This document shows, piece after piece, positions 47,662 to 58,993 of a DNA stretch of 64,000 nt; within the stretch, counting starts at the first letter, position 1, and each line of letters starts with the position of its first letter. Made by a program: the position numbers and the translations under genes. Source of the stretch: Enterobacter sp. Cy-643 (GTDB lineage: Bacteria > Pseudomonadota > Gammaproteobacteria > Enterobacterales > Enterobacteriaceae); contig NZ_VWWV01000001.1 in the NCBI RefSeq assembly GCF_011752815.1, forward strand, positions 124,001 to 188,000. The letters are read 5' to 3'. Below the pieces are notes generated by a model. It did not search any database and was not told the origin of the DNA. It was given only the letters and a program-made list of their open reading frames with translations.

Positions 47662-48225
47662 AGTGCTGCCCCTTTTATCGGTAAACCAAATGATAAACAC
47701 AACGGGTTGGGGTGGACACACCTGATGAGGTGAAGAACTGTTGCCACGATTATTACATGTGCTGTAACTATAAATCAATATTGCCTGGATTTCATGCGGC
47801 TCTAACGAAAAATTACAATTAAGTTAAAAAATCAGAATACGTTACTAAATGTGAATTAAAACTTTCGTATGAATTTTAACTTAAATTCTCAGACATTCAT
47901 TAACCCGCAATGGGTAATATTTATAACTTTCAGCTGGTTAATCAATCTATAAGACTATTCTGTATCCGGCTAAAAACCAGGCGTTAATTTGTAAGAATGT
48001 TCCCAAATAAATGTAACACTTCGGTTTTTGTTGTTTCGTTAATCATGGATTAACGAGCATTTAAGCGTTATTTTCTCCGAAATGAGAAGGCATTTATGTT
48101 GAAGATAATGTGGAAGAGAGAAGTGAATGTGGAAATTATAAATCTGAAATAACAGTGCAGAAACCGGTTTCTGTATTCATAAAAAAGGCCGCATTACGCG
48201 GCCTTTTGTTATGTGATTGAACGGC
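47662..48225. other. AT-rich intergenic region between acrB and tomB
   Basis: This 564-bp gap is clearly richer in A+T than its surroundings. It holds the tomB-hha promoter and, at its right end, the acrB terminator. I find no credible protein or RNA gene. The AT content is what one expects for an H-NS-bound control region. Confidence 0.5.
48183..48207 (-). terminator. rho-independent terminator of acrAB
   Basis: On the minus strand AAAAGGCCGC-GTAAT-GCGGCCTTTT forms a perfect 10-bp stem running into further T, about 20 bp after the acrB stop codon. Confidence 0.9.
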
Positions 48226-51200
48226 TTACTGGTGGTGTTCTACCGGATGCGCATGTTCAATATCTTCACTCTTGCGGCTGAAGCGGCGGCGTACCACCAC
48301 GAAGAACACCGGTACGAAGAAGATAGCCAGCACGGTTGCGGTCACCATGCCGCCCATTACACCGGTACCTACGGCATTCTGCGCGCCACTGCCTGCACCT
48401 GTACTGATAACCAGCGGCATTACCCCGAGGATAAATGCCAGGGAAGTCATCAGAATCGGACGCAGACGCATACGCACGGCTTCAAGCGTCGCTTCAATCA
48501 GACCTTTGCCTTCTTTCTCCATCAGATCTTTGGCGAATTCAACGATAAGTATCGCGTTCTTCGCCGACAGGCCAATGGTTGTTAGCAGGCCAACCTGGAA
48601 GTAAACGTCGTTGGTGAGGCCACGCATCGTTGCGGCCAGCAGGGCACCGAATACGCCAAGCGGAACCACGAGCATGACGGAGAACGGAATTGACCAGCTC
48701 TCATACAGCGCCGCCAGACACAGGAACACCACAATCAGCGAGATGGCGTACAGGGCAGGGGCCTGGTTGCCGGACAGGCGTTCCTGGTAGGACATGCCTG
48801 TCCAGTCAAAGCCAATGCCGGTTGGCAGTTTCGCCGCCAGCTGCTCCATCATGTCCATAGCTTCACCGGTACTTTTACCCGGTGCTGCCTGGCCCAGGAT
48901 TTCCATGGAAGGCAAGCCATTGTAACGTTCCAGACGTGGCGAACCGTATTCCCAGCGTGAGGTAGAGAACGCGGAGAACGGAACCATCTGGCCGGAAGAG
49001 CCACGCACGTACCAGTTACCGATGTCGCCTGGCAGCATACGGTATGGCGCTTCGGCCATAACATACACTTTCTTCACGCGGCCACGGTCGATGAAGTCAT
49101 TGACGTAGCTGCCGCCCCAGGCTGCACCCAGCGTGGTATTGATATCGCTAATGGATACTCCCAGCGCCTGGGCTTTTTCCTGATCGATATCGATTTTGAA
49201 CTGCGGTGTATCTTCCAGACCGTTCGGACGCACGCCAACCAGCAGGTCAGGGTGTTGGGCAATCATGCCGAACAGTTGGTTACGAGCCTGAGTGAGCTGC
49301 TCGTGGCCAAGGTTTGCCTGGTCAATCAGCTGGAAGTCAAAGCCGGTTGCGGTACCCAGCTCGACAATCGCCGGCAGGTTAAAGGCAAAGACCATTGCAT
49401 CTTTAATCTGCGAGAAGGTGCCCATCGCACGGCCTGCAATAGCCGGAACTTTGTTCTCTTCCCCTGAACGCTCACTCCAGTCTTTAAGCGAAACGAACGC
49501 CAGACCGGTGTTCTGACCACGACCAGAGAAGCCGAAGCCGTTAACGGTAAACACTGAGTTAACGTTGGCTTTCTCTTTCGTCAGGAAGTAATCCGTGACT
49601 TCATCCAGCACTTTCTGCGTACGTTCCTGGGTTGCCCCCGCAGGCAGCTGCGCCATGGCTAACAGCACGCCCTGGTCTTCATCCGGCAAGAACGAGCTTG
49701 GCAGACGAACAAACAGAAACGCCATGCCGACAACAATCAGCAAATACACCACCAGATAGCGGCCGGTGCTGCGCAGAATGTTACCGACGCTGTCGGTGTA
49801 GTGATGCGTGCTCTTCTCGAACATTCTGTTGAACCAGCCGAAGAACCCTTTCTTGTCATCGTGATGACCTTTCGGGATTGGCTTAAGCATGGTTGCACAG
49901 AGTGCAGGAGTCAGAACCATCGCGACAAGCACCGAGAGCACCATCGCCGAAACAATGGTAATCGAGAACTGACGGTAGATTGCACCGGTAGAACCGCCGA
50001 AGAACGCCATCGGAATAAAGACCGCGGACAGTACCATCGCGATACCGACCAGTGCGCCCTGAATCTGGCCCATGGATTTACGCGTGGCTTCCTTCGGTGG
50101 CAGTCCATCTTCCACCATCACGCGCTCAACGTTTTCAACCACAACGATGGCGTCATCCACCAACAGGCCTATCGCCAGCACCATGCCGAACATCGTCAGG
50201 GTGTTTATCGAGTAGCCAAAGGCGGCAAGGATAGCGAACGTGCCCAGCAGTACCACCGGTACCGCAATGGTTGGAATCAGCGTTGCCCGGAAGTTCTGCA
50301 GGAACAGATACATAACCAGGAACACCAGCACGATAGCTTCGACCAGCGTTTTTACTACTTCGTTAATGGAGATTTTAACGAACGGTGTGGTGTCGTACGG
50401 GTACACAACCTTCAGGCCTGCCGGGAAGTAAGGCTGAAGTTTTTCTACCGTGGCGCGTACCGCTTCGGCGGTATCCAGGGCGTTAGCACCTGTCGCCAGT
50501 TTTACACCCAGACCGGCTGCAGGCTGGCCGTTATAGCGGGCGATAACGTCATAGCTTTCGCCACCCAGCTCAACTTTTGCCACGTCTTTCAGCAGTACGC
50601 GAGACCCATCCTGATTCACTTTCATCAGGATTTTGCTGAACTCTTCTGCAGATTTCAGACGGGTTTGCGCAATGATAGAGGCGTTCAGCTGCTGACCTTT
50701 AACCGGCGGCGTTCCGCCGAGCTGGCCTGCTGCTACCTGGGCGTTTTGTGCCTTGATAGCGTTGATCACATCCACCGGCGTCAGTTGGTAGTTGTTCAGT
50801 TTGTTCGGATCCATCCAGATACGCATCGCGTACTGAGCACCAAACAGCTGAACGTCACCAACACCGTGGGTACGGCTGACCGGGTCTTTAATGGTTGCGC
50901 CAACGTAGTCAGCAATATCCTGCTGGTTCATAGAACCGTCGGTGCTGATCATACCCAGTACCATCAGGAAGCTACTTGAGGACTTCTCAACGCTAACCCC
51001 TTGCTGCTGTACTTCCTGCGGCAGCAGCGGCATAGCCAATTGCAGTTTGTTCTGAACCTGAACCTGTGCGATATCGGCATCGGTGCCGGAATCGAAGGTA
51101 ATGGTGATTTGAACGGTACCAGAGGAATCACTGGTAGAGGACATGTATAACAGGCCATCGATACCGTTCATATTCTGTTCGATAACCTGGGTTACTGAAT

Positions 51201-51375
51201 CCTGTACCGTTTTCGCATCTGCACCCGGGTAGTTAGCCGAGATCTGAATTGCCGGTGGCGCGATCGTGGGATACTGCGCGATAGGCAATTTCATGATCGC
51301 AAGCGCACCCGCCAACATAATAATGATGGCGATTACCCAGGCAAAGATGGGGCGATCGATAAAAAACTTAGACAT
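48226..51375 (-). CDS. acrB: multidrug efflux RND transporter AcrB
   Basis: AcrB (1049 residues, the E. coli length) is the inner-membrane proton/drug antiporter of AcrAB-TolC. Twelve membrane segments and two large periplasmic loops are present; the proton-relay aspartates are in [17 protein letters not shown] (Asp407-Asp408) and the lysine in [15 protein letters not shown] (about 940). It starts 22 bp after acrA. The C-terminal tail ends with the HAHPVEHHQ stretch. I see no disruption. Confidence 0.98.
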   Translation of the reverse strand: MSKFFIDRPIFAWVIAIIIMLAGALAIMKLPIAQYPTIAPPAIQISANYPGADAKTVQDSVTQVIEQNMNGIDGLLYMSSTSDSSGTVQITITFDSGTDADIAQVQVQNKLQLAMPLLPQEVQQQGVSVEKSSSSFLMVLGMISTDGSMNQQDIADYVGATIKDPVSRTHGVGDVQLFGAQYAMRIWMDPNKLNNYQLTPVDVINAIKAQNAQVAAGQLGGTPPVKGQQLNASIIAQTRLKSAEEFSKILMKVNQDGSRVLLKDVAKVELGGESYDVIARYNGQPAAGLGVKLATGANALDTAEAVRATVEKLQPYFPAGLKVVYPYDTTPFVKISINEVVKTLVEAIVLVFLVMYLFLQNFRATLIPTIAVPVVLLGTFAILAAFGYSINTLTMFGMVLAIGLLVDDAIVVVENVERVMVEDGLPPKEATRKSMGQIQGALVGIAMVLSAVFIPMAFFGGSTGAIYRQFSITIVSAMVLSVLVAMVLTPALCATMLKPIPKGHHDDKKGFFGWFNRMFEKSTHHYTDSVGNILRSTGRYLVVYLLIVVGMAFLFVRLPSSFLPDEDQGVLLAMAQLPAGATQERTQKVLDEVTDYFLTKEKANVNSVFTVNGFGFSGRGQNTGLAFVSLKDWSERSGEENKVPAIAGRAMGTFSQIKDAMVFAFNLPAIVELGTATGFDFQLIDQANLGHEQLTQARNQLFGMIAQHPDLLVGVRPNGLEDTPQFKIDIDQEKAQALGVSISDINTTLGAAWGGSYVNDFIDRGRVKKVYVMAEAPYRMLPGDIGNWYVRGSSGQMVPFSAFSTSRWEYGSPRLERYNGLPSMEILGQAAPGKSTGEAMDMMEQLAAKLPTGIGFDWTGMSYQERLSGNQAPALYAISLIVVFLCLAALYESWSIPFSVMLVVPLGVFGALLAATMRGLTNDVYFQVGLLTTIGLSAKNAILIVEFAKDLMEKEGKGLIEATLEAVRMRLRPILMTSLAFILGVMPLVISTGAGSGAQNAVGTGVMGGMVTATVLAIFFVPVFFVVVRRRFSRKSEDIEHAHPVEHHQ

Positions 51376-51397
51376 GTCTTAACGGCTCCTGTTTGAG

Positions 51398-52597
51398 TTA
51401 AGACTTCGGTTGTTCTGACTGCGCGCCTGCGGCGGGTTGCTGTTGGCCTTTATTGTCTTCCGCAACTTCCTGCGCTTTTACCTGAACACCCGGTTTTACT
51501 TTCTGTAGGCCGGTAACAATCACGCGATCGCCTGTTTGTAACCCATCGGTAACCAGCCATTTGTCGCCGATCGCCTGGCTGGTTTGCAGCTGGCGAACTT
51601 CAACTTTGTCATCCTTCCCAACGACCATCGCGGAAGCATCGCCGCGTGGAGTACGAGTAACCCCCTGCTGCGGAACCAGGATGGCGTTCGGATTAACGCC
51701 TTCTTCCAGTTTGGCGCGAACAAACATCCCTGGCAGCAGGGTTTTGTCCGGGTTAGGGAAGATAGCGCGCAGGGTGATAGACCCGGTGGTCTGGTCAACG
51801 GTCACTTCAGAGAATTCCAGCGAGCCTTCCTGAGGGTAGGTAACGCCGTTGTTCATCGTTAGCTGGACTTTCGCTTTACCGTTTTCCTGTTTCAGTTTGC
51901 CGTCGGCCAGCTCCTGCTTCAGGCGCAGGAAGTCATCGCTGGACTGGGTTACATCCACATAAATCGGGTCAAGCTGCTGGACGGTGGCGAGGGCGGTGGT
52001 TTGCCCGCTGGTAACCAGCGCACCTTCGGTGACCGCGGATTTCCCGATGCGGCCGCTGATAGGCGAAGTGACTTTGGTGTAGGCCAGGTTGATACGAGCA
52101 GTTTCAACCGCGGCTTTTGCTGCGACGACGTCAGCGTTTGCCTGCTGTGCGGTTGCCGCAGCCGTATCGTAGTCAGACTGGCTGATGTATTTGGTGCCCA
52201 GCAGTTTCTGGTAACGTTTGACGGTCAGCTGTGCGAGATTCGCGCTGGACTGGGCTTTCGCCAGGTCGCCTTTCGCGCTGTCGTAGGCAGCCTGATAGGT
52301 GGCAGGATCGATCTGATACAGCGAAACACCGGCCTGAATATCGCTACCTTCAGTGAAGTTACGCTTCAGAATAATGCCGCTAACCTGAGGACGAACTTCT
52401 GCGATGCGGAAGGCGTTGGTGCGTCCTGGAAGCTCAGTAGTAATCTGCAATGGCGCGCTTTTCAGAGTCACTACACCCACTTCCGGGGCGTGCGGCGCAC
52501 TCTGCTGAGTCTCTTTCTCGTTACATCCTGTAAGCGCTAAGCTGCCTGAGAGCATCAGAACGGCCGCCAGAGGCGTAAACCCTCTGTTTTTGTTCAT
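51398..52597 (-). CDS. acrA: efflux adaptor lipoprotein AcrA
   Basis: AcrA (399 residues) is the periplasmic membrane-fusion protein linking AcrB to TolC. The lipoprotein signal peptide MNKNRGFTPLAAVLMLSGSL ends in the lipobox LTGC (Cys25). Lipoyl half-motifs and a coiled-coil hairpin (about 95-170, with YQAAYDSAKGDLAKAQSS) follow. The ATG at 52597 aligns with E. coli; an upstream ATG at 52624 would add nine residues before the signal peptide. Confidence 0.97.
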   Translation of the reverse strand: MNKNRGFTPLAAVLMLSGSLALTGCNEKETQQSAPHAPEVGVVTLKSAPLQITTELPGRTNAFRIAEVRPQVSGIILKRNFTEGSDIQAGVSLYQIDPATYQAAYDSAKGDLAKAQSSANLAQLTVKRYQKLLGTKYISQSDYDTAAATAQQANADVVAAKAAVETARINLAYTKVTSPISGRIGKSAVTEGALVTSGQTTALATVQQLDPIYVDVTQSSDDFLRLKQELADGKLKQENGKAKVQLTMNNGVTYPQEGSLEFSEVTVDQTTGSITLRAIFPNPDKTLLPGMFVRAKLEEGVNPNAILVPQQGVTRTPRGDASAMVVGKDDKVEVRQLQTSQAIGDKWLVTDGLQTGDRVIVTGLQKVKPGVQVKAQEVAEDNKGQQQPAAGAQSEQPKS

Positions 52598-52688
52598 ATG
52601 TAAACCTCGAGTGTCCGATTTCAAAGTTGTTCAATGGATCAAATGTCCACAAACCCATTGCTGTGTTTATATTATCGTCGTGCTATGG

Positions 52689-52712
52689 TACATACGTTCA
52701 CAAATGTATGTA
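52689..52712. promoter_or_regulatory. AcrR operator
   Basis: A 24-bp inverted repeat with half-sites TACATACGTT and AATGTATGTA lies between divergent acrA and acrR. It matches the known AcrR operator of E. coli almost base for base. Confidence 0.9.
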
Positions 52713-52740
52713 AATCTGACTAAAGTAAATTCACTCACTT

Positions 52741-52759
52741 ATGGCACGAAAAACTAAAG
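52741..52759 (-). promoter_or_regulatory. marbox-like sequence over the acrR start
   Basis: ATGGCACGAAAAACTAAAG fits the MarA/SoxS/Rob consensus AYnGCACnnWnnRYYAAAY except at the last base. It overlaps the first acrR codons, as in E. coli, where it activates acrAB. Confidence 0.55.
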
Positions 52760-53379
52760 CTCAGGCGCTTGAAACCCGCCAGCACATCCTCGACGTTGCG
52801 ATTCGCCTGTTTTCACAACAGGGCGTCTCCGCGACTTCGCTGGCGGATATTGCGCAGGCTGCCGGAGTAACACGTGGTGCAATTTACTGGCATTTCAAAA
52901 ATAAGTCGGAATTGTTTAGTGAGATCTGGGAGCTAACCGAATCCAGTATTGGTGACTTAGAGATTGAGTATCGGGCAAAATATCCAGACGATCCACTCTC
53001 AGTGATAAGAGAGTTACTCATTTATATCCTACAGGCAACGGTGACAGAAGAGCGCCGGCGCCTGATGACAGAAATCATTTTCCACAAGTGTGAGTTTGTG
53101 GGCGAACTTGAGGTTTTGCAGCAGGCCAGACGCACGCTTTATATGGAAGGAAATGAGCGTATCGAAGCCGCTTTACAGCGCTGTATCGACGCCGGGAAAC
53201 TCCCTGCAGGCCTGCGCCTTTCCCTCGCTGTCACGCTGATGCGCAGCTACATTACCGGGCTGATTGAGAACTGGCTGGTGGCTCCGGAAACCTTTGATTT
53301 ACATGCTAAAGCACCAGACTTTGTCGCCGTCCTGCTGGAGATGTTCCAGCTTAGCCCCACGCTGAACAAACCGGCGTAA
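52741..53379 (+). CDS. acrR: TetR-family repressor of acrAB
   Basis: AcrR (212 residues) has an N-terminal TetR helix-turn-helix ([27 protein letters not shown], about 32-57) and a C-terminal ligand pocket that binds drugs and releases the repressor from DNA. It is divergent from acrA across its own operator. The reading frame is intact, so no loss-of-function mutation leading to efflux overexpression is visible. Confidence 0.97.
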   Translation: MARKTKAQALETRQHILDVAIRLFSQQGVSATSLADIAQAAGVTRGAIYWHFKNKSELFSEIWELTESSIGDLEIEYRAKYPDDPLSVIRELLIYILQATVTEERRRLMTEIIFHKCEFVGELEVLQQARRTLYMEGNERIEAALQRCIDAGKLPAGLRLSLAVTLMRSYITGLIENWLVAPETFDLHAKAPDFVAVLLEMFQLSPTLNKPA

Positions 53380-53530
53380 CTTTCGGCTGCCATTCACCCG
53401 ATAAATCATTTGAGATTCCTCCGAGGGCGATTGCTATTCTGCGCCCTGAAGCCGTGTTATTCTGCGCGTCTTCCGTGGCCTTTTACTTTTAGCTGGCACT
53501 TATCATGCGCAGCACCGTAATGACTCAACC

Positions 53531-56500
53531 ATGACTACCCAGCCCAACGCTCTGTCGCGGACTTCCCGTTCCGCATTGATTCTTTTCCTGTTTTTGTGTG
53601 TTTCCGTCCTGTTGCCTTTTTCTGTGGCTCAGGCAGCGGCAGGCAATGGCGATTTGCCTACAAAGGCAGAGGTGCAGTCGCAGCTGGACTCGCTGAATAA
53701 GCAAAAAACGCTGACGCCGGACGATAAGCTTACCCAAAAAGATCTCACGGAAACGCTTGAGATGCTGGACAAGCTCGACCGCGTGAAGCAAGAGACGGCA
53801 CAGCTTAAAACCACGGTTGCCCAGGCGCCGGACAAGCTCAAACAGGCCACCGACGCGCTGAACTCGCTGAGTACGCCAGCCGATGACGAAGCCACGCGTA
53901 AAACGCTGGGCTCGCTTTCCCTGCGCCAGCTGGAGGCCCGGTTGACCAGCGTGCTGGATCAGCTGCAGTCGGCCAATAACGACTTATCCACGCTGAACAG
54001 TCAGCTGGTGTCGCTGCAAACTCAGCCCGAGCGCGTGCAGAATGCCATGTACAGCGCCTCCCAGCAGCTTCTGCAGGTGCGTAACAGGCTGAACGGCACT
54101 ACGCCGGGGGAAGCCACGCTACGCCCAAGCCAGCAAAACTTGCTGCTGGTCCAGCAGGCGCTGCTGAACACCCAAATTGAACAGCAGCGGAAAAGCCTGG
54201 AAGGCAACACCGTCTTGCAGGATGCGCTGCAAAAACAGCGCGATTACACTAACGCCAATATCGGGCAGCTTGAGCACACGCTTCAACTGCTGCAGGAAGC
54301 GGTTAACAGCAAGCGCTTAACGCTGACGGAAAAAACGGCTCAGGAAGCCGTCACGCCGGACGACGCCGATGCCAGCGCGGTGCAGAATAACCCGCTGGTG
54401 CGTCAGGAGCTGGACGTTAACCACCAGCTCAGTCAGCGGCTGATTAACGCCACCCAAAGCGGAAATGAGCTGGTTCAGCGGAATATCCGCGTCAAAAACT
54501 GGCTCGATCGTGCGCTGCAGTCCGAACGTAACCTGAAAGAACAAATCTCGGTATTGAAGGGCAGCCTCTTGCTGTCGCGCATTCTTTATCAGCAGCAGCA
54601 AACGCTGCCGTCTGCCGACGACCTTGAAGACCTCACCAACCGCATTGCCGATCTGCGCCTCGAGCAGTTTGATATCAACCAGCAGCGCGATGCCCTGTTC
54701 CAAAGCGACAGCTACGTCGACAAGATTGTCGAAGGGCATAAAAACGAGGTTAACGACGAAGTTCACGATGCGCTGATGCAGGTGATAGATATGCGCCGCG
54801 AGCTGTTGGATCAGCTCAACAAGCAGCTGGGCAACCAGCTGATGATGGCGATTAACCTGCAAATTAACCAACAGCAGCTGATGAGCGTCAGCACCAGCCT
54901 GCAGAAAATGCTGACCCAGCAAATCTTCTGGGTGAACAGTAACAAGCCAATGAACTGGGAGTGGATCAAATCCTTCCCGGGGGCGCTGCACGACCAAATC
55001 AAAGGCATGAAGCTGGATATCAGCTGGCACAAAGTGCTGGACGGGCTGTTTATGTCGCTGTTCACCGCGCTGCCGTTAATGCTGCTGGCCGGGCTGCTGC
55101 GCTGGCGCTATAAGTGGATCGACAGGCAGCTGGCTAAGCTGGCCTCGGAAGTCGGGCAGTTGCGTACGGATACCCAGCTCAACACGCCTAAAGCGATTCT
55201 GCTCAACTTCCTGAAAGTGCTGCCGCTGACGATGGCCATTCTCTCGGTGGGGCTGGTATTGCTGTTTATGCAGCTCAATATCAGCGAGCTGCTGTGGGCG
55301 TTTGCCAAAGAGCTGGCGCTATTCTGGCTGGTGTTTGGCATGGCCTGGCGCATTCTGAGCAGCCGAGGTCTGGCCGTGATCTGGTTTAACATGCCGGAGC
55401 ACCTGACCCGCCATTATCGTCGTCAGATCGTGCGCATCAGCTTTGCTTTGCTGCCGCTGTTATTCTGGTCGGTTGTCGGTGAATTGTCGCCGCTGAACCT
55501 GATGGACGATGTGCTCGGGCAGTTTATGATCTTCCTTAACCTGCTGCTGATCACCGCCCTGGTTATCCCGATGTGCCGCGACAACTGGCGGGATAAAGAG
55601 TCTCATCCGATGCGGCTGCTGACCATCACGGTGCTCTCCATTGTGCCGGTCGCGCTGCTGGTGCTGACCGCAACCGGCTATTTCTATACCACGCTGCGCC
55701 TGGCTAACCGCTGGATAGACACGGTTTACCTGGTGATTATCTGGAACCTGATTCACCAGACGGTGATCCGCGGCCTGAGCGTTGCGGCACGCCGTATTGC
55801 CTACCGCCGCGCGCTGGCTCGCCGGCAGAACATGGTTAAAGAGGGCGCAGAGGGCGCAGAGCCGGTAGAAGAGCCGCCGCTGGCGCTGGATCAGATCAAC
55901 CAGCAAACCATGCGTTTGACCATGCTGCTGATGTTCGCCCTGTTCGGCGTGGTGTTCTACGCCATCTGGTCGGATTTAATTACCGTCTTTGCCTATCTCG
56001 ACAGCATCGTACTGTGGCATTACACCGGCAGCGAAGCCGGTGCCACGGTGATGAAAAACGTTACGATGGGCAGCATCTTGTTCGCGATAGTGGCGACGAT
56101 GGTCGCCTGGGCGCTGATTCGAAACTTGCCGGGCCTGCTGGAAGTGCTGGTTCTGTCGCGCCTGAAAATGCGCCAGGGCGCCTCTTACGCCATTACGACC
56201 ATCCTCAACTACGCCATTATCGTGATTGGCGCGATGACGGTGTTTGGCTCGCTGGGCGTGTCGTGGGACAAACTGCAATGGCTGGCGGCGGCGCTGTCGG
56301 TGGGCCTGGGCTTTGGTTTGCAGGAGATCTTCGGTAACTTCGTTTCCGGCCTGATCATCCTGTTTGAACGCCCGGTACGCATCGGCGATACCGTCACCAT
56401 CGGGACATTCTCAGGCAGCGTCAGTAAGATCCGCATCCGTGCAACGACAATCACCGACTTTGACCGTAAAGAAGTGATCATTCCGAACAAGGCGTTTGTG

Positions 56501-56911
56501 ACCGAACGACTGATCAACTGGTCGCTGACCGACACGATCACCCGCGTGGTGATCAAGCTCGGCGTGGCGTATGGATCCGATCTCGATAAAGTGAAAGAGA
56601 TCCTGCTGAAGGCGGCGATGGAACATCCGCGGGTGATGCATGACCCGGAACCGGCGGTGTACTTCACGACGTTTGGGGCCAGTACGCTTGACCACGAACT
56701 GCGCTTGTACGTTCGTGAACTGCGCGACCGCAGCATTACCGTGGATGAGCTGAACCGCGCCATTGACAGACTGTGCCGTGAAAACAATATCAATATTGCC
56801 TTCAACCAGCTTGAAGTGCATCTGCACAATGAAAAAGGCGATGAGCTGACGGAAGTTAAGCGTGATTTAGGCAAAAACGGTGGCCTGTTGCCGCCGACCG
56901 GCCAGCCTTAA
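53531..56911 (+). CDS. mscK: potassium-dependent mechanosensitive channel
   Basis: MscK (1126 residues) opens under membrane tension and is sensitive to external K+. After a signal peptide (cleavage near VAQAAA, residue 37) comes a long periplasmic coiled-coil domain (about 40-480), then about eleven membrane segments, and a C-terminal MscS core with the pore helix region [37 protein letters not shown] short repeat EGAEGAE lies near residue 777. Its stop codon overlaps that of convergent rsmS by three bases. Confidence 0.96.
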   Translation: MTTQPNALSRTSRSALILFLFLCVSVLLPFSVAQAAAGNGDLPTKAEVQSQLDSLNKQKTLTPDDKLTQKDLTETLEMLDKLDRVKQETAQLKTTVAQAPDKLKQATDALNSLSTPADDEATRKTLGSLSLRQLEARLTSVLDQLQSANNDLSTLNSQLVSLQTQPERVQNAMYSASQQLLQVRNRLNGTTPGEATLRPSQQNLLLVQQALLNTQIEQQRKSLEGNTVLQDALQKQRDYTNANIGQLEHTLQLLQEAVNSKRLTLTEKTAQEAVTPDDADASAVQNNPLVRQELDVNHQLSQRLINATQSGNELVQRNIRVKNWLDRALQSERNLKEQISVLKGSLLLSRILYQQQQTLPSADDLEDLTNRIADLRLEQFDINQQRDALFQSDSYVDKIVEGHKNEVNDEVHDALMQVIDMRRELLDQLNKQLGNQLMMAINLQINQQQLMSVSTSLQKMLTQQIFWVNSNKPMNWEWIKSFPGALHDQIKGMKLDISWHKVLDGLFMSLFTALPLMLLAGLLRWRYKWIDRQLAKLASEVGQLRTDTQLNTPKAILLNFLKVLPLTMAILSVGLVLLFMQLNISELLWAFAKELALFWLVFGMAWRILSSRGLAVIWFNMPEHLTRHYRRQIVRISFALLPLLFWSVVGELSPLNLMDDVLGQFMIFLNLLLITALVIPMCRDNWRDKESHPMRLLTITVLSIVPVALLVLTATGYFYTTLRLANRWIDTVYLVIIWNLIHQTVIRGLSVAARRIAYRRALARRQNMVKEGAEGAEPVEEPPLALDQINQQTMRLTMLLMFALFGVVFYAIWSDLITVFAYLDSIVLWHYTGSEAGATVMKNVTMGSILFAIVATMVAWALIRNLPGLLEVLVLSRLKMRQGASYAITTILNYAIIVIGAMTVFGSLGVSWDKLQWLAAALSVGLGFGLQEIFGNFVSGLIILFERPVRIGDTVTIGTFSGSVSKIRIRATTITDFDRKEVIIPNKAFVTERLINWSLTDTITRVVIKLGVAYGSDLDKVKEILLKAAMEHPRVMHDPEPAVYFTTFGASTLDHELRLYVRELRDRSITVDELNRAIDRLCRENNINIAFNQLEVHLHNEKGDELTEVKRDLGKNGGLLPPTGQP

Positions 56912-57075
56912 TCGCCGGCGGGAGGCGTTTGTGCTTCCCGCTGCTTACGCAGAAAATCCTGACGGACAATGTCCAGCGCCGCGAGGGCGGTGTCCGTTGG
57001 GATCTGATGCTGCTCCAGCAGCATGATTAAATCGACGGCCAGTTTGATCTCGTCCGGGGCGTTATCCAGCGACAT
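56908..57075 (-). CDS. rsmS: RsmS/YbaM family small protein
   Basis: The gene encodes 55 residues starting [20 protein letters not shown] and ending PPAGD, collinear with E. coli YbaM (53 residues), now called RsmS in other enterobacteria for its regulatory effects. GGAGCAAGA precedes the ATG. It is downstream of priC, 20 bp away on the same strand, as in E. coli. The molecular function is unknown. Confidence 0.9.
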   Translation of the reverse strand: MSLDNAPDEIKLAVDLIMLLEQHQIPTDTALAALDIVRQDFLRKQREAQTPPAGD

Positions 57076-57095
57076 TCTTGCTCCTTAGTTGGGGG

Positions 57096-57632
57096 TTAAC
57101 TCAGCCCGCGCTCGCGTCTTTCAATGGCTTTTTCTATGCGGGTCAGCGCCTGACGACAGCGCTGCAGGCGGCCTTCCAGCGCGGCCAGTTCTCGCTGAAG
57201 CTTTTGCTGGCCAGCAAGCGTGGTTTGCAGGGAAAGCTGGCTTTCTCTATCGCTCACCATCGCCAGCAGCCTGCGTTCGTAATCCTGATGGGTAGCCAGT
57301 TTTTCGTACAGGTTTTCCTGCACCTTTTGCTGCGGCTCGCTTTGGCGTAAATGCGCGGTGGCCAATTCCCGCTGTAGCGCGGCAATCTGCGCCACCAGTT
57401 TTTCGGCGATAAACGCCACCTGGTCCGTTTTGCCGTGGCTGACGCTAAGCTGAAGCTGGGTGAGATTAGCCTGAGCTTCCTGGAGATAGTCTTTCAGCTG
57501 CGTGCTGTGGGTATGAAAGAGTTTTCGGTCGAAGCGCGCCTGGCTTGCCCGGAGAAGGGCGACCGGCTCCACGGCGGCGGCCAGCTCGGCGACCCGAGTT
57601 TCCAGGGCTTGTAACAGCGAAGCGGTTTTCAC
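57096..57632 (-). CDS. priC: primosomal replication protein N''
   Basis: PriC (178 residues) takes part in PriA-independent replication restart, loading DnaB at stalled forks. The protein is almost all helical and basic, with the N-terminal LLQALETRVAELAAAVEPVALLR and the conserved ARFDRKLFHT stretch. It is divergent from ybaN and followed by rsmS. Confidence 0.93.
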   Translation of the reverse strand: MKTASLLQALETRVAELAAAVEPVALLRASQARFDRKLFHTHSTQLKDYLQEAQANLTQLQLSVSHGKTDQVAFIAEKLVAQIAALQRELATAHLRQSEPQQKVQENLYEKLATHQDYERRLLAMVSDRESQLSLQTTLAGQQKLQRELAALEGRLQRCRQALTRIEKAIERRERGLS

Positions 57633-57667
57633 AGAATGGCTCTCCAGGGATTGTCAGAGGTTACAGC

Positions 57668-58045
57668 ATGAAGCGTCTTATTCTACTCATCATCGGCTGG
57701 CTGGCGGTAGTGCTTGCGACGCTGGGCGTGATATTACCGCTGTTGCCGACCACGCCTTTTTTGCTGCTGGCCGCGTGGTGTTTTGCCCGCTCGTCGCCGC
57801 GTTTTCACCACTGGCTGCTGTACCGCTCATGGTTTGGCAGCTATCTGCGGCACTGGCAAACGCACCGCGCCATGCCCCGGGGCGCAAAGCCAAAAGCTAT
57901 CCTGTTTATTCTCGTCACCTTCGCGCTTTCGCTATGGCTGGTGAAGATAGTGTGGGTTAGAATTTTGCTGTTGGTGATACTTTGTGCGCTGCTTGTTTTT
58001 ATGTGGCGCATCCCGGTGCTTGATGAAGCACAACAAAAGCGATAA
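57668..58045 (+). CDS. ybaN: YbaN family DUF454 inner-membrane protein
   Basis: This 125-residue protein has membrane helices at about 3-23, 24-42 and 78-112, with the conserved GVILPLLPTTPFLLLAAWCFARSSPRFHHWLL stretch. The ATG at 57668 gives the E. coli length; longer frames overlap priC. It is located between priC and apt as in E. coli. The function is unknown. Confidence 0.92.
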   Translation: MKRLILLIIGWLAVVLATLGVILPLLPTTPFLLLAAWCFARSSPRFHHWLLYRSWFGSYLRHWQTHRAMPRGAKPKAILFILVTFALSLWLVKIVWVRILLLVILCALLVFMWRIPVLDEAQQKR

Positions 58046-58196
58046 ACCGCAGCAGAAGCTGTTGCAATTGTCGCGTCCAGCCAGTAAATTCGAGCGTTTT
58101 CGAGCACGGGTACAGCTGGTTAACCGTTAACCAGTGGTTCACATTTGAACCCACAGGTACTCTGTTTAGTATCATGTTTTTAGCAGGCATAAACCG

Positions 58197-58748
58197 ATGA
58201 CCGCGACTGCGCAGCAGCTTGAATATCTCAAAAACAGCATTAAAAGCGTTCCTGATTACCCAAAACCAGGAATTCTGTTCCGTGACGTGACCAGCTTGCT
58301 GGAAGATCCGAAAGCATATGCCACCAGCATTGCGCTGTTAGTTTCTCGTTTCAAAGACGCCGGTATCACCAAAGTGGTAGGTACTGAAGCGCGTGGCTTC
58401 CTGTTTGGCGCCCCGGTTGCGCTGGAGCTGGACGTGGGGTTCATTCCCGTGCGCAAACCTCGTAAGCTGCCGCGTGAAACCATCGCCGAAAGCTACGAGC
58501 TGGAATACGGCACAGACAGCCTTGAAATCCACGTGGATGCCATCAAACCGGGCGATAAAGTGCTGGTCGTGGACGATCTGCTGGCAACCGGCGGCACCAT
58601 TGAAGCAACGGTGAAACTGATTCGTCGCCTTGGCGGGGAAGTGACCGATGCCGCTTTCGTTATCAACCTGTTTGACCTCGGCGGCGAGCAGCGCCTGGAA
58701 AAAATGGGCGTGAAAAGCTTCTGCCTGGTGCCTTTCCCGGGCCACTAA
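58197..58748 (+). CDS. apt: adenine phosphoribosyltransferase
   Basis: Apt (183 residues) makes AMP from adenine and PRPP in purine salvage. The PRPP loop [14 protein letters not shown] is near residues 122-135, preceded by [16 protein letters not shown], and the [13 protein letters not shown] flexible loop is present. It is followed by a terminator and then dnaX. Confidence 0.97.
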   Translation: MTATAQQLEYLKNSIKSVPDYPKPGILFRDVTSLLEDPKAYATSIALLVSRFKDAGITKVVGTEARGFLFGAPVALELDVGFIPVRKPRKLPRETIAESYELEYGTDSLEIHVDAIKPGDKVLVVDDLLATGGTIEATVKLIRRLGGEVTDAAFVINLFDLGGEQRLEKMGVKSFCLVPFPGH

Positions 58749-58764
58749 GCTTCTTCGATCTACA

Positions 58765-58794
58765 GGCCTCGCCCAGCGGCGGGGCTTTAGTTTT
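58765..58794 (+). terminator. intrinsic terminator of apt
   Basis: GCCTCGCC-CAGC-GGCGGGGC pairs fully as RNA (one G-U) and is followed by TTTAGTTTT, 17 bp after the apt stop codon. Confidence 0.8.
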
Positions 58795-58799
58795 GAGAC

Positions 58800-58938
58800 A
58801 AACGCCCAAAAAACGTGGTTTTTAGGCGTTTGGGCAAGTCAAAAGTACATATCCTTTGCTTTTTTGAGGCGAAGAGAATGCTTTTAAAGCGCCAGTATCT
58901 GGTCAGATATCACAAGCCTCGCCCAGCGGGCGGGGCTT
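58800..58938. repeat. long hairpin and second copy of the apt terminator stem before dnaX
   Basis: A near-perfect hairpin (AAACGCC and AAAAA arms pairing, 58800-58831) is followed at 58914-58938 by AAGCCTCGCCC-AGC-GGGCGGGGCTT, an 11-bp stem almost identical to the apt terminator 150 bp earlier. The second stem ends 55 bp before dnaX and lacks a T-run. I find no gene in this gap. Confidence 0.6.
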
Positions 58939-58993
58939 ATGTTAGCATTACCCCCTCGATTCACCTTTCCCGCGAACCAGAGCCTAACTCCAG

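Noticed and set aside
49801-50979. A 392-codon open frame on the plus strand inside acrB
   Set aside because: It lies wholly opposite conserved acrB codons and its composition is that of a shadow frame; no domain is recognisable. The same applies to 25032-25919 opposite norV and 44042-45064 opposite the chemoreceptor.
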